A stretch of 64,000 nt of DNA from Brachionus plicatilis (GCA_010279815.1 QEOQ01000303.1:1572072-1636071); one strand, 5' to 3'; positions 1 through 11,690 are shown, numbered from the stretch's first letter. A program made the numbers and translations. Notes: a model not told the origin generated them from the sequence alone.

Positions 1-68
1 AAAAAGTCTTTGGTGGGACTTTTTTTTTGGTGACTTAGACTTTTTTTTGGGACTTTTAAACAACTCTG
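1..68. mobile_element. hAT-type MITE, right end only (family H)
   Basis: The window opens inside an element whose last bases (TTTTAAACAACTCTG, ending at 68) match the right terminus of the complete copy at 62784-63046. Repeated GACTT-type words precede the end, as in that copy. The left end lies outside the window. Family assignment rests on the complete copies at 32178-32253 and 62784-63046, which have CAGAGTTGTTTAA termini and 8-bp target duplications. Confidence 0.7.
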
Positions 69-170
69 GAATCATAAATAAACACTTAATTGTTGCTCGA
101 AATTTAATTTATTTATTTTAATATCATAAAAGCCAATTTCAAGCAACAATTAAGTATTTATTTATGATTC
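69..170. repeat. 36-bp inverted repeat with 30-bp loop
   Basis: The arms 69-104 and 135-170 are near-perfect reverse complements (left arm starts GAATCATAAATAAAC, right arm ends GTATTTATTTATGATTC). The hairpin directly abuts the end of the hAT-type MITE at 68. It could be a tiny fold-back element that was the MITE's target, or a terminal rearrangement. No coding potential. Confidence 0.7.
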
Positions 171-969
171 ACAAATAAAGTGAAACATTTTCTATTTCAA
201 TGATTCGTTTCGCTTATGCACTTTTTTATCTAAAAATATCTAGTGAAATAAGAAGAAGTCTAATTTTTGCTTATTTCTAGAGATATTCATTTTACCTTAG
301 TTGGCAATTTATAAATGTATCTTTATTATTTTTAGAAATCTAGTCACGTACTTGATTCTTTATTCCATATTTAAGCAACTCTTTTTTATTTTATAAATCA
401 TATTATCATTTAATAAATAATTAGTTAAAGCTTCAGAAATTCAAAACTTAAGTGCAATCTGAATTTCTAATTTTTCTAATTTTCTAATTTTCGAATTGAA
501 ATTGGCAAACAACGTCCTTTGAAATCCTAGATTTCGTTTTTTTTTGGGGGGTCAAAAATAAGAAATTTTGTACCCAAGGGTCTAAAAATAACTAACCCTT
601 TAAAAAGTTGTAGTTCTTTCAGACCAAGGTATTCAATGATAAAATTAAAACATTTTTTAAAACTTTGTATATTCTGATAGAGCATAAAATTTTCTAAACT
701 ATGGTGTATATTTTTATTTAAACAAAAGGCTTGTCAATTTTATTTATTGAAAAACAGCCAAAAACAATTCTTCTTTTCACCTGAATCGTATGTAGTCCCA
801 GGGATCACATGAGATCAATTTTTTTTTTAAATAAACTAGACAAAATTCTGAACCAATCTATGGTTTTTACTTTTTTGAATTTTAGCTTTAATATAAATAA
901 AGCTCTTATTTGCCTATAGATCTAAATAAATATTAGTGATAGTAAAATTAACTGCGACTTGGAGATTCT
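171..969. other. AT-rich intergenic DNA, nothing recognised
   Basis: Long A and T runs with stops in all frames; no gene, RNA or recognisable repeat. Confidence 0.6.
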
Positions 970-1560
970 TCAAGCGAAGCTTTAAAGACATGCAGCAATC
1001 GTTTCAATAAACTTCGCCAACCATTCACCATTACCTTGAAAATTTTAGGAAAATTATCATTTATTATCTCTTTTGGCAATTTGTCCTACTCAATCACAAC
1101 TCTATTAGTAATATCTGGAGATAGTGTGGAAGTTTTGCATCGCGCGAACTTTAAATTATTCAAGACATCATCTAATTTATGACATGTCTCTGAAGTGTGA
1201 ATCCATGTCTTCGAGCACTGGGCTGTAACTGTAACTAATCTTATTTATCAATCTGTACTCCAAAATAAGCTCATTTCTCAAAACTGATTTCCAATTGAAC
1301 ATTTCTAAGCGTTCCTCATAATTTTGGCCTCTCACTGCTTGTAATAATCTCGATGCTCTCCTTTGGACTTATTCCATAACTTCAATATCTTTCTTAAGAT
1401 ACAGTCTCCACACTTGATTAGCATATTCCAATCTCCACGCTTTTTTTTACTCTAAGTGTATTCTAACCAACAACATGTACAAACTGCGGAAAGTTTCCAA
1501 TTGAATACTGCTTAAATGATTTCTGATAATGCAAAAAATTCTATCTTTGATATAGCGACA
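970..1560 (-). pseudogene. Decayed LINE reverse transcriptase, C-terminal part (family A relative)
   Basis: Read on the minus strand from about 1560 down to 970, the DNA still translates as the thumb/C-terminal region of a non-LTR retrotransposon RT. RYIKDRIFCIIRNHL is followed by WRLEYANQVWRLYLKKDIEV, then VQRRASRLLQAVRGQNYEER. These align by eye with LEYASSVW, RDIRALETVQRRA and NWSYEDRL in the better preserved copy at 1831-2766. In-frame stops and short indels interrupt it, so it is an old dead copy of the same or a sister family in the same orientation. Confidence 0.75.
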
Positions 1561-1830
1561 TCTTTGTCGATATCACTGGAGTTAATTAACTTAACCGTGA
1601 GCGTTTAAGTTAAGATGGAGCATAAATACATGCTCCAATATCGTCTAAGTAAGTATTATGTACAAGAATTTTACATAGGAAAAATATGCAAGAATACAAA
1701 AATTGAATTACATAATAAATAGATTACAGCTTAAATACCATTACAAATCAAATAAAATTACAATGAAAAATTGAAATAGAAGAAGTATACAATAAAAAAA
1801 GGCGGAAGGAACTAGTGCGCGTTAGTGAAA

Positions 1831-2766
1831 TCATATGCTAGACTTGAAGGCGTCGTACTTATTCTTGAACTGGTTGATTGATTGAGAGTCGGTAAGTTCG
1901 GCTGGCAGGGCATTCCAATGGTTAACAACTCTGTTCGTGAAGAAGTTGGACCTGTGCATACATTTAGTTGAAGGCTGCCGGGAGAGTCTTATCTTGTGTC
2001 CTCTGATTCCCCTTGCTGAACCAGTTTGTGAGAGAAAACTACATTGCACCAGAGGATTCACCCAGGACACTTCGTTGAAGCCATTGTTGAACTTGAATAG
2101 CTGGATCAGATCCCCTCTAATTCTGCGTTCATGAAGTGGCGTCAGACCTAATACAGTCAGACGGTCTTCATAGCTCCAGTTTCTGATTCTAGGCACCAGC
2201 TTGGTAGCTCTCCTCTGAACGGTCTCTAATGCTCTGATGTCTCGCTTACTAGATGGTGACCAAACTGATGAGGCGTATTCCAAGTGGGGCCTCACATATG
2301 TGCAGTAGAGGGTCTTGCAGGTGTCGATGATCTAGAACCCGAGCGTTCTTCTCAGTTGCCCAAGGATACGGTTAGCTTTGTTGGCCTGAATCCTGATATG
2401 ACTAGAGAACTTTAAATTACAGTCGAAAGTGACTCCGAGGTCCTTTTCAAATTCTACAGATTTGATAATGTGTGGTGCGTCGGACTCGCCCATGGATAAC
2501 TCCGTGTTGGTTAATTTGCTCTTATCAGACCTGCTAAACTCCATTACCTTGCACTTGTCGACGTGAAAGACAATGCGCCACGTGTTATACCACTCCATAA
2601 GTGCATAGAGGTCCTGCTGCAGTGACGTGAGGTCATTATCGCTACAAATGGTAGCGATTAGTTTGCTGTCATCCGCGAATAGCTTAACAATGTGGTTGGC
2701 AACTGAAGGCATGTCGTTGATGTAGATTACGAACAGTAACGGACCGAGGACGCTGTCTTGCGAATT
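1831..2766 (-). pseudogene. 5'-truncated LINE reverse transcriptase fragment (family A)
   Basis: Minus-strand reading from about 2760: QDSVLGPLLFVIYINDMPS (the usual QGSVLGPLLF..YINDLP block), then LFADDSK, the catalytic Y/FADD motif, then the thumb motif KDLGVTFDCNLKFSSHI. An in-frame TAG at 2332-2334 interrupts the frame; the same frame resumes (TLYCTYVRPHLEYASSVWSP) and ends at a stop at 1831 after WNALPAELTD...FKNKYDAFK. The break with AT-rich DNA near 2766 is a typical 5' truncation and the endonuclease domain is missing. Non-LTR retrotransposon, CR1/Jockey-like by motif; clade not resolved. Slightly richer in G and C than its surroundings, suggesting a younger insertion than the copy at 970-1560. 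Confidence 0.9.
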
Positions 2767-2817
2767 GCAATTAATTTTTTAAATTTAACTTCAGTGTTTT
2801 TTATCAAAAATACTCTT

Positions 2818-2962
2818 TGGACGGACACGGCTATAGTAATACCCAGATTTTTGATAGATAAATAAACGAAAATCTAGACAACTCTTATTCAATTAAGTAT
2901 TTTACTAAAATTTATCTAATCTAGTACATACCCTAAACCAGGACTCGGTCTCGGACCCTGTA
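2818..2962 (-). repeat. Dispersed repeat R1, copy 1
   Basis: Reverse complement shares long blocks with 26788-26912: AATAAGAG.TG.CTAGATTTTCG, ATTTATCTATCAAAAATC and GGTATTAC.ATAGCCGTGTC. The end near 2940-2962 is GC-rich with GGGTCCG, like the GGGGTCCGTGGCGGAGCC of the other copy. No ORF. It may be a SINE or the end of a larger transposon; class not determined. Confidence 0.7.
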
Positions 2963-3902
2963 TTCATGGCCCTTTAATTAATTTAATTTTTAAAATAAAT
3001 TTTTTTATTTCATTTAGTCAAATTTTTCGGATATGACTCACTGGAAATGACTTGTTGGAAATGTCTGACTACCGCTAGAATCATTCCAGAAATTGATTTC
3101 GGTTCAAAAGGTGAATAGTCATAAAGTTCGATTATTCGATTCTTTTCCAGCTGAAGCATGCGACATCCATTTAGGAAAATTTCCTAATTTTTTTAAACTT
3201 GACTTTGTACGATTTCTTAAATAAAATTTGACTAAATTTTGTGACAACTAATACACTAAATTGACTTTTATTTTAATTGATTTTTCAAAAAAAAATTTTT
3301 TTGACGTTTAATCAAAATAAATAACTTTAATATTAGCTCTTTAATTATTTCCGATCGTGGAATATGATTTTCTTTGGCAGTTGAGCTTTTGATCTGTAAC
3401 AATAATAGGGTCTAGTCGGTTAGGTTAACCATAGTTCACCTATTATGGGAACAATTCTTCTTCTCAGATTTTGTGAAATATTAGTTCACCTAATTTTTTT
3501 TTCACGAAATAGTGAAGCAAAATGGGATATGGTGAACAAAAGATTTCTAAGATTTCAGGGGAGCACTTTTTTGCGCAGTAGCATTGATATTTTTTTAAGA
3601 TTTGTTCATTAAGCTCATCGATATTAGTAAGAAAACTTATATCTTGGATTGAAGATCTAAGTGAATTCGAAGACTTAACTTAATGTAATCTGAAATTTGT
3701 GATCCAACTGCATTAAGATCAAACCCTAGAATAAATTTCAACATTTTTTTTAAATATCCAGGAAAAGTTCAAAATAAAGTACTCTGTTTGATGAATTAAA
3801 ATTACTGAATATTTTTAAAATTTTAATACAAAGAATGAGTACAGAGTATTTATCAAATGAGTTACTTTGTTTATACTCAATTTCCTCCATCTCTCAAATT
3901 TT

Positions 3903-3950
3903 ATTTATTTATTTATTCAATTAACGCCAATTCTGGCGATGTAATTTAAA
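3903..3950 (-). repeat. LINE/SINE 3' tail: stem-loop plus (AAAT)n
   Basis: On the minus strand ACATCGCCAGAATTGGCGTTA forms a CGCC/GGCG hairpin followed by an AAAT-repeat tail. Similar hairpin-plus-tail units occur at 48117-48172 and, in the other orientation, at 48290-48330. Short 3' stem-loops with microsatellite tails are typical of LINE 3' ends, so these are probably extreme 5'-truncated copies. Confidence 0.55.
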
Positions 3951-4048
3951 TTGTAAAAAAAATTATAAAATTAATTGTATAAAATCTTTTGTTACTTTGT
4001 TTTCGCACAAGCGAAATTCTTCATTTTTTTTTTTTTTCACATAATTTA

Positions 4049-4052
4049 NNNN
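4049..4052. other. Assembly gap (4 N)
   Basis: Four N bases follow a T-rich run, inside the long-TIR element. Sequence around homopolymers here should be treated with caution. Confidence 0.95.
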
Positions 4053-4425
4053 AAAAAAAAATTGTTTAAATTTACAATTTAATGCTTTTTTATTTTACTT
4101 TCAAAAAGCTCTAATTAGGGAGTCCAGAAGATTCTTTCCATTTTCATCGCCATTCCTTATCATTGAGAAGCAAGTTTTGATCAAATTTTATCATTTTACT
4201 TATTTTTTTTTTAAATTACCTTTGACTTTTTTCAAATTAGGTAATCAATTTTTAGATTAAGTGAACTAATAGTTAACTTAATTAAACCGTAGAACAAGAA
4301 TTGTTCCCATAATAGGTGAACTATGGTTCACATAAGCTACTAGCCCAAAAAAAGATACCAAATTGCCTTAAACAATTAAAAAAATACATTTAATTCGTTT
4401 AATTTTTCACAAGATTTTAAATTTA

Positions 4426-5960
4426 TAAATCATACTGAAAGGTCTAATTTTTATTTATTATTTTTCAATGGAAAAAAACTTTTGTTTTATTACAAATTTT
4501 GAATAAATGACTTTACTTATTGAATAAACTAATTTACAAATAAAATTGTTGAATATTTGATCTATTTTAAAAATTAGAACCTGATGATTACCTGTCACCG
4601 TAAAATTATTGTTTTTAGTCGGTAGTTATTTTTTTAAATCAGACCAAACACAAGATCATTACATAATTTACTTTGGTTTAATTGTCTAATCATAAATAGT
4701 TTTTTTCTTACATAGATAATTTCAATTATTTCTTTATTCCTGCTTATGGGTTAAAAGCTTAGCAAAATAATTTTGAATGCTCTTTTAAATAGCAGATAAT
4801 TTTAATCTTTTTGTAGAAATCATTTAGTTTTTTTCTTTTAAATAAAGAAAAAGATAATTAAAAAGAGTAAATATAAATTAAAAATAATATCAAATAATTT
4901 AAAAAATATTCTGAAATGATATCATACTATACTGCCCAAAATGATAAACCATAGTTTAGCCAAAACACTTATTACAAATTTTCTAAATATGTTTTCTACA
5001 GTAATTTTTTATGCTGATTTCAAATTTTAGCTTAGTTTTTTTACCGGATCAATAGTTTTTGAGAAAAAACTGTTTAATTTTTATCATTTTTTGCTATTTT
5101 TTAAATTAATTTAAAAAACAAAATAATTTTTCCCATAACCAAAAATTTAGATCAGGGTCAGAAAACTGAAGCCTACCCAAAAAAAGTCTAAAAAAATCCT
5201 TAATTTTTTGATTTTCAGTCTAAGTCATGACAAACAATTTTTTTATTTAATTCTAAAAAGTTCGTAATTTTATAGATTTTTATATAAGCTTTCTAAATTA
5301 GTATGATTTAATAGTAATAAGTAGAATTTTGAATGAGATATGAGGTCCAAAAGTCATGAATACTTTTTATTTTTATTGACTAAAGTGACGATTATGAACA
5401 AAAAATTAAAACTATATTGCTTCTAGGTTATTGGTGATAGAGATTAATAAGAGTTGACTCAGAAATGTTAAATTCTCTGAAAATTAGATATTATTGAGAG
5501 GGTGTAGACAAGAAATCTAATACAAAACTTAAATAAAGAAAAATATCACAAATAAACATAAATAAAGAACTTTCATAAAAAAATTAAAAAAAATTACTGA
5601 TCTATGTTAAAATAATTAAAAAGAGTAAATATATTAGAAATGATATCAAATAATTTTAAAAATATTTTGAAATGATATCATACTAAAAAAAACTATAAAT
5701 TTTTGGCATTCGAGCTTTTAAAAAACTCGTATAAAAGACTAAAAATAATCAAAAAAATGAAATTGTGATTTCGACGAAATTCTTCCATGACAAAGAGTAA
5801 CAGGAGAAAAAATTCAAAAAACTATTTACAAAGCAATTTTAACAAACAGCAATAAATGAGCTATTTTGCTAATTTTTTTCTTATATCGAAAATCAGCATT
5901 TTTAAAAATTTTTTTTTTCTTTTCGGCAAAATGTAAATAATTTTACATTTTAGATTTTCA
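4426..5960. repeat. Duplicated noncoding block, copy A (4426-4900 and 5600-5960)
   Basis: 4426-4900 matches 10693-11110 closely (AAATCATACTGAAAGGTCTA; TCTTTATTCCTGCTTATG). 5600-5960 matches 11300-11690 (GGCATTCGAGCTTTTAAAAA; CGAAATTCTTCCATGACAAA). About 700 bp at 4900-5600 has no counterpart in copy B. It begins near a TGCCCAAAATGATAAACC motif resembling the ends of the 20042-20500 element, so it may be a nested insertion. No coding potential; the repeat unit is probably a nonautonomous transposon of about 1 kb. Confidence 0.8.
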
Positions 5961-6280
5961 TATTTCAAATAAGAAGAATATATTTCATGTGCAGACAATT
6001 AAAAAAGAACATTTAATTCGTATACTTTTTGCACAAGTTTATTTAGAAAAACTAAAATAATCAATTATTTTCAACATTTTATTTTGTGTTTAAAAATAAA
6101 TAATCAATGAAAAAAAAAAATAAAAATAACTTTACACAATGTAACATTTGAACCATTGGCTGTCAAAGTGCCAATTTTTACAACAACAAAAAAGAATCAA
6201 AAAAAAAAAAAAAACAAAAATAAAAAATTTAAAAAAATATAAAAAAAAAAAACTCTTTAAACATTGGAAAAATAAAAATT

Positions 6281-7861
6281 TCAATAATCGTACAAAATGG
6301 GGTTTTGAACCATGTGACTGTGCATTGGCAAATGAAGATGAGCGCCATGATGGTGGTGCACACTTTGGCTTTGTTGATGACTGACCGAATGCAATTGCTG
6401 ATGGGACACAGTCGAGTACTTGTTCATGTCTTTGTTGGCAAGCGGGTTGAGAGGGTTCTCGCGGCCGTTGCCCGTTTTCTGAAACTTGTTCATCAACTGT
6501 CCAAAATTCTCCTCATTTTCGTTCTCGTCATCCGAGCTTCTCTTTCCCCGGTAGTCCTTGCGGCTAGTGCCGTCGCGAAAACCCTTGGCAAACGGGTTGT
6601 ACTCTATTTTGAGCTTGGTAATGGCCTCGTTCTGGTAGGCAGTGACCGCAATGAACGCGGCCTCGTTGAACACAAACGTGCTTATCGACTTGCCCTCCTC
6701 AATTACGTGCAGTCGCGGCACGTACTTGTGCATTGAGTTCAGTATTATGTGGCCTGCGCGGTCGAACGGGTTGTTGGTCAACTTGAGCTTGTGGAACGAG
6801 ATTACCTGTTTCATCCACTGGGAGCCATTGAGCGGCGAGTCCGGATGCAAGTAGCCGCGGCCGGCAAAATGGGCCTCGGCCTTGCCGCTCACCACCCACT
6901 CGCAGTTGTGGTACTTGTACCGGTTGTCGTCCACTGGGATCACATCCACCACCATCAAATACTTTGAAGAGGACTCGAGGCCCGACACGCTCACCCGCAG
7001 CGACGGAAACATGCGCCGCCCACACTTGGTAATTATCATCTCGGTGCCAATCGAGTTGAACTGGTTCCACAGGCCCATGTCCTGCAGTTTCACCTTTATT
7101 TTGGGATTATTGCAGCTTTTCAGGTTGTTGTACAAGCTAGACGATGTATCCTCTGGCTTAGGCTCTTGGTAAGTGGCAAAACTCTGCACTTCGCACACAG
7201 ACTCCTGCTTAACCAGTGCTTGCTCCTGCACTCCACTTTGGTAACAGTTGGCATAGCTCGGCTCATATGAACCGGCATAGTTTTGGTACAACGAATTGGT
7301 GGCATTCAAGCTCATGTTGTTGTAGTAGGCGCTGGCGTAGCTGTTGGACAAATAGGCCTGGTTGGCTGGAGGCATCAGGTTTGGCGCCAGCAGGGCGCTC
7401 TTGTCCCCGCTGTCTTTGTCGGAGTTGTAGCGGGCGTAGTCGTGGGCGTAGGGGTTGTTGAGCTCAAAAGCGGAGAAGTACTGATAGGCGGGACTTGGAT
7501 GGCTGAATTGGTAGTTGTGGGGCGCAAAAGAATATGGCGGATAGGCCGGCTGGGTGAACGAGTTGTGGGGCGAGCGAAAGTTTGGCGAGCTGGTGGCTGA
7601 GAGCGAGGCATCGCTGGACACAATGCTGTTGCCGTCCGAGTTGCCGCCACTGCCCAGGCTGGTCCGCGGCTGCTCTGAGCTTTCACTGGGCCCCAGTGGC
7701 TGCTCTTCTTCCTCCTCGTAGCACAGGTTTATGTTCTGGTGCATGTTGGTGGCCAGCTGTTCGCTGGTGCTGCTATTGGTGCTGCTCGAGCCGGCGGAGT
7801 GGACCGGCGAGCTGGCGCCGGGCTTGCTTGTCTGATAAGGGTTCCACATTTGTGACATCAT
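6281..7861 (-). CDS. T-box transcription factor, single-exon ORF (526 aa)
   Basis: Sequence-specific nuclear transcription factor. Residues about 257-432 form a complete T-box DNA-binding domain: [115 protein letters not shown]. The 256-residue N-terminus is rich in Ser, Asn and Tyr with an acidic EEEEE stretch near 49; the C-tail is His/Gln-rich and ends PILYDY. The start is the first Met of a Met-Met pair at 7861. Motifs fit the Tbx2/3, Tbx6 and Tbx20-like groups about equally ([13 protein letters not shown]), so no subfamily is claimed; it is not Brachyury or Tbr/Eomes-like. The T-box is unbroken by introns, unlike most neighbours. A possible 3' splice site (TATTTCAG on the minus strand, near 7892) would allow a noncoding first exon. 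GC is visibly higher than in flanking DNA. Confidence 0.95.
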   Translation of the reverse strand: MMSQMWNPYQTSKPGASSPVHSAGSSSTNSSTSEQLATNMHQNINLCYEEEEEQPLGPSESSEQPRTSLGSGGNSDGNSIVSSDASLSATSSPNFRSPHNSFTQPAYPPYSFAPHNYQFSHPSPAYQYFSAFELNNPYAHDYARYNSDKDSGDKSALLAPNLMPPANQAYLSNSYASAYYNNMSLNATNSLYQNYAGSYEPSYANCYQSGVQEQALVKQESVCEVQSFATYQEPKPEDTSSSLYNNLKSCNNPKIKVKLQDMGLWNQFNSIGTEMIITKCGRRMFPSLRVSVSGLESSSKYLMVVDVIPVDDNRYKYHNCEWVVSGKAEAHFAGRGYLHPDSPLNGSQWMKQVISFHKLKLTNNPFDRAGHIILNSMHKYVPRLHVIEEGKSISTFVFNEAAFIAVTAYQNEAITKLKIEYNPFAKGFRDGTSRKDYRGKRSSDDENENEENFGQLMNKFQKTGNGRENPLNPLANKDMNKYSTVSHQQLHSVSHQQSQSVHHHHGAHLHLPMHSHMVQNPILYDY

Positions 7862-9016
7862 TTGGGATTTTTGTTACGTAAACAATTAATCTGAAATAGA
7901 ATGAATTAGATAATTTTTGGTTGCATAATATGTTTATATAAAGGTGAGTTGAAAGAGAGTAAGCCGCGTCGGGTAAGCTCCGCGTGTAGCCAAAATTAAT
8001 TAGTGAATGTGTATTTTTCAGCTTTATTTTTTTAATTGTGGACAGAAAAAGAGCCAATGAGGAGAGGAATAAGGGTGGAAAAGAGAGGCGATTGGATGGC
8101 TAGTTGTGATCGCGCAATGGTTTGAACCCGTTAAGATTAATGTTTTGACAAATTGACAAATTTAGCTTTGTTCCTATCAATGTACTGCTGGTTTGGCAAT
8201 TGATTCCTATAAACATTATCATGTGTAGTTGATCTTGTTTTTGTTGAGAGCGGCAGTGTTTCTACAGTGCCAAATCACCTAGATAAAATCTTGACCATTG
8301 ATGTAAACAAAAAACATCGAATAAGATTAGAGGTAAGAAGATTTAGGCGACAATTAATGTAAACAGTGATCGCTTAGTTGAAACTTTGAGATAGAATGCG
8401 AAATTTCAACAGTGTCAACTTGGACACCAAACAGCCAAGTCGACTTTTCTGAAGTGTGTAGTCTATTAACTTTTGAATTGAAGAAAAAGGAAAAAAAAAT
8501 GTTTTTTTTTTTTTATTTTTATTGAATGGAGTTTAAAAAAAATTTTAAATATATATAATTTTTTTGGCTAAGTGACATTTGAACGAAGAAGGTATTTGTT
8601 CTCGATTATTGTTGTCAATATTAAGTGATTGCAACAGATTTTAGTTGATATGTCAAATCAAATAAGGTACAAGATTCTCATGCCATTTGTAATTTAATTA
8701 ATCAATTAAGAAGATTAATTGAAACAAATTTGCTCCAAAATATTTGCTCCCAGTCTAACAACTTTGCCCAATTTCTTTGAAAATTTAAGCCAATTTTTGG
8801 CCTGAAAATTTGATTTGTACCTTCAATTACCATTGTGCTAAATATTGAGCTTGATTAGATTTTTTGACAAATTTTATTAAAATTCCAAGGTAAATATTTT
8901 AAATCTGACAATCTTTGACGACTCAACAAGATAACAAGCATTTTTATAAAAAATTTTATTCTTTTTTATTTAAAAAATTTAGGCAAAAAATATTGCATTT
9001 AATATTTGATTGGTTT
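7862..9016. other. Upstream region of the T-box gene, no gene seen
   Basis: This presumed promoter and 5' UTR of the minus-strand T-box gene is less AT-rich to about 8460, then becomes A/T-run DNA. I saw no credible TATA box, ORF or repeat and could not define a transcription start. Confidence 0.5.
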
Positions 9017-9356
9017 TGTCAATTTAAAATTCAAATTAAACAAAAATTCTTCATATTTTGATAAATTAAAATTAGAGTTTATTAAAAATATTTAAAAAAA
9101 TATTGCAACTAATGCATCTATTTACCTAAAATAAAATTTTTATTTTCTTTTTTTTTGTTTAGTAAATTAAATCAATAATAAATTTAAATCTCATTGATGC
9201 TTTATTTTGTTGTCTTTTTTTGCTTCAGAAAATATATTTTTTATTTAAAAAGTTTCAACGAAGTGTTAAAGTTTTTTTATTATATTTTATTTTGATTTTT
9301 ATCAAAAATAAAAAATAATTATTTAAATTCAATTTGTATTAAAATTTCAAACACCC
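9017..9356. mobile_element. Decayed MITE related to the one at 52012-52386
   Basis: The left part (AAACAAAAATTCTTCATATT, TTGATAAATTAAAATTAGAG, ATATTGCAACTAATG) parallels the left arm at 52012-52130. The right end (TTCAATTTGTATTAAAATTT then CAAACACCCT) parallels the right terminus at 52360-52386. Many substitutions; only the general plan with inverted ends survives. Confidence 0.5.
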
Positions 9357-10689
9357 TAATTTATCTTTTAAAAGTATAAACAAAAAAAGGAAACGAAATT
9401 TTGGCATATGATATAAATTTAAATTGAGCATTTAAAATTTAAAATTTAAAAATAAATTAAAAAATTAATTATTTTTATATGAAATTATATTTATCTTGTT
9501 AAAATTATATAGATAGAGCTCTCATGTTTTTTTGTTTCATGATGATATTCGAAATTTAATTTAACTGATTAATAAATAAATAAGTAAAAATTGAGTATTA
9601 AATATGATTTTTTTTTGGAAATTAGATTTTAAAAATTTTTGCAATATTTCGTGATAAAATCTAAACGTAATCGTCTTTAAAACAATTGAATAAAACAATT
9701 GATTAAAAATATTTGATTTAGTATATTTCTCTTTGATATTTTGATTATAAAAATATTTAATTTCAACAATATTCTAACAATTTTACCCAAATAATTTTTT
9801 AGCCAGTTTAAGTAATTACTATGGAATATCTAATATTCAAAATAAATAAGCAAACGAACACTTTGACAGAATGGTTAACTTTTTATATTTACTATTAAAT
9901 ACAATTTTTAAATAATCTTAAATTTGATCCTAGCTATCTTAAGTATTTATTCAATTCTGATATTTATGATTCAATAAAACTAATTTATTTTCGTTTAAAA
10001 AATTTAATAAAAATAAATTTGTTGATAAAAAAATGCGTAGAAATAATATTTAGAAAAAAATTTGGAATGGAAAATTTAAGCCTTTCCAAAATTTTCATTT
10101 CATTTTAATATCATTTTTAATAATGAATTATTTAATTACCTATGATTTCCTCAAAAAAAAATTTTAGTGGGTGAATCTTAATTTTGAGCGTGGAAAGTTT
10201 CAAATTTTTTTAAGATAAATTCAAAAATATCATTATTTGAAATTATAAATCTAATATCTAAAAAAATTTTTGAAAAAATCAAATCTGCTTAATTTATTTG
10301 CATGAACGTAATTTGTAACATAATTTGATCAAAATGAGCTAAATTTTTACTTTGCCAAAATTTTAGCATTATGTGATTTTCTTTGAAATGTTTTTTTAGA
10401 AATTTTAAAGATATTATAATCTTAGTTAATAAATTAACAAAAAAATGTATGATATTACCATTATTTTAAATATTTATTCAATTCACCTTTATAAATTATT
10501 CATAAACATTCCAATAATTAAGCCATTATTTCAAATAAAGATGGGCTTATTTTTAAGTTTAAGTAAATATTTACTTTCTATCAAATGAGTTATTATGGAA
10601 AATTAGGAACAGGAAATTATTGTCGATTTTAAATTTATGAGTATTTTACTATGCTAAATTTATCGAAAAATAAATTTTCGCATTCATTA
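9357..10689. other. AT-rich intergenic DNA, nothing recognised
   Basis: Dense A/T runs with no open frame of coding character, no tRNA-like structure and no repeat match that I could see. Confidence 0.55.
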
Positions 10690-11690
10690 ATAAATCATAC
10701 TGAAAGGTCTAATTTTTATTTATAATTTTTCAATCGAAAAAAACTTTTGTTTTGTTACAAATTTTTTTCAAAGTTGATTTAATGACTTTACTTATTGAAT
10801 AAACTAATTTACAAATAAAATTGTTGAATATTTGATCTATTTTAAAAATTAGAACATGGTGATTACCTTTCACGGTAAAATTTTTGTTTTTTGTCGGGAG
10901 TTATTTTTTTAAATCAGATCAAACAAAAGATCATTACATAATTTACTTTGCTTTAATTGTCTAAATAAAAATAGTTTTTTTCTTAAATAGATAAGTTCAA
11001 TTATTTCTTTATTCCTGCTTATGCGTTAAAAGCTTAGCAAAATAATTTTGAATACTCTTTTAAATAGCAGATAATTTTAATCTTTTTGTAAAAATCATTT
11101 AGTTTTTTTCAAAAAAAAAAAAAACTTTTTGTCTTGTGTCATTTTCTAATTTCTGTTCGCTTTTTTCTCAATTATCAAAACTACTAACACGGGGCTGAAT
11201 GGGAGGTTAATTACCATTCCAAACTGCCCGGGATCCTCCCCTAACTTTTTTTTTAACAAAAATAAAAATTTAGTTTTTTTCTTTTAAATAAATATTCAAA
11301 AATAATTAAAAAGAGTAAATATATTAAAAATGATATCAAATAATTTTAAAAATATTCTGAAATGATATCATACTAAAAAAAAAACTATTAATTCATGGCA
11401 TTCGAGCTTTTAAAAAACCCGAATAAAAGACTAATATTAATCAAAAAAATGAAATTGTGATTTCGATAAAATTCTTCCAAGACAAAGAGTAACAGAAGTA
11501 AAAATTCAAAAAACTATTTACAAAGCAATTTTAAAGAATAGCAATAAATGAGCAATTTTGCTAATTTTTTTCTTATATCGAAAATCGGTATTTTTTAAAA
11601 ATTTATTTTTCTTTTCGGCAAAATGTAAATAATTTTACATTTTATATTTTTATATTTCAAATAAAAAGAATATATTAGAAAAGGTAAAGT
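10690..11690. repeat. Duplicated noncoding block, copy B
   Basis: Same order and orientation as copy A at 4426-5960 but without the extra 700 bp; contains instead a 157-bp insertion at 11111-11267. Identity is high in the 10693-11100 and 11290-11650 parts, so the duplication or transposition is fairly recent for this region. Confidence 0.8.
11111..11267 (+). mobile_element. 157-bp SINE-like insertion with 14-bp target duplication
   Basis: Comparison with copy A gives the empty site. ATTTAGTTTTTTTC occurs once in A but flanks the insert on both sides in B (11097-11110 and 11268-11281). The insert has a GC-rich core (CACGGGGCTGAATGGGAGG, CCCGGGATCCTCCCC) and an A-rich right end (AACAAAAATAAAA). 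Target-site length and A-rich tail fit LINE-mediated retroposition. GGCTGAATGG and GGGATCC weakly resemble pol III A and B boxes, but too poorly to call it tRNA-derived with confidence. Confidence 0.7.

Larger units (their letters stand above)
3423..4338. mobile_element. Long-TIR DNA element, decayed (about 0.9 kb)
   Basis: Left end (CCATAGTTCACCTATTATGG then GAACAATTCTT) and right end (AAGAATTGTTC then CCATAATAGGTGAACTATGG) are inverted copies. Weaker homology continues inward for some 70-80 bp (TTAGTTCACCTAATTT versus AAGTGAACTAATAG). The interior has no ORF; it contains a LINE-tail-like hairpin at 3903-3950 and a 4-base N gap. No clean target duplication is visible, so superfamily is unassigned. 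A nonautonomous element. Confidence 0.75.

Noticed and set aside
1937..2134. Plus-strand ORF over the LINE fragment
   Set aside because: Antisense of the reverse transcriptase C-terminus.
6305..7600. Several plus-strand and other-frame ORFs of 60-143 codons across the T-box gene
   Set aside because: They overlap the T-box CDS in other frames, have biased residue use and match no domain; they exist because this region is GC-richer.
8271..8281. Possible T-site-like AATCACCT near the T-box promoter (autoregulation)
   Set aside because: A partial match to the T-box core in AT-rich DNA is expected by chance.
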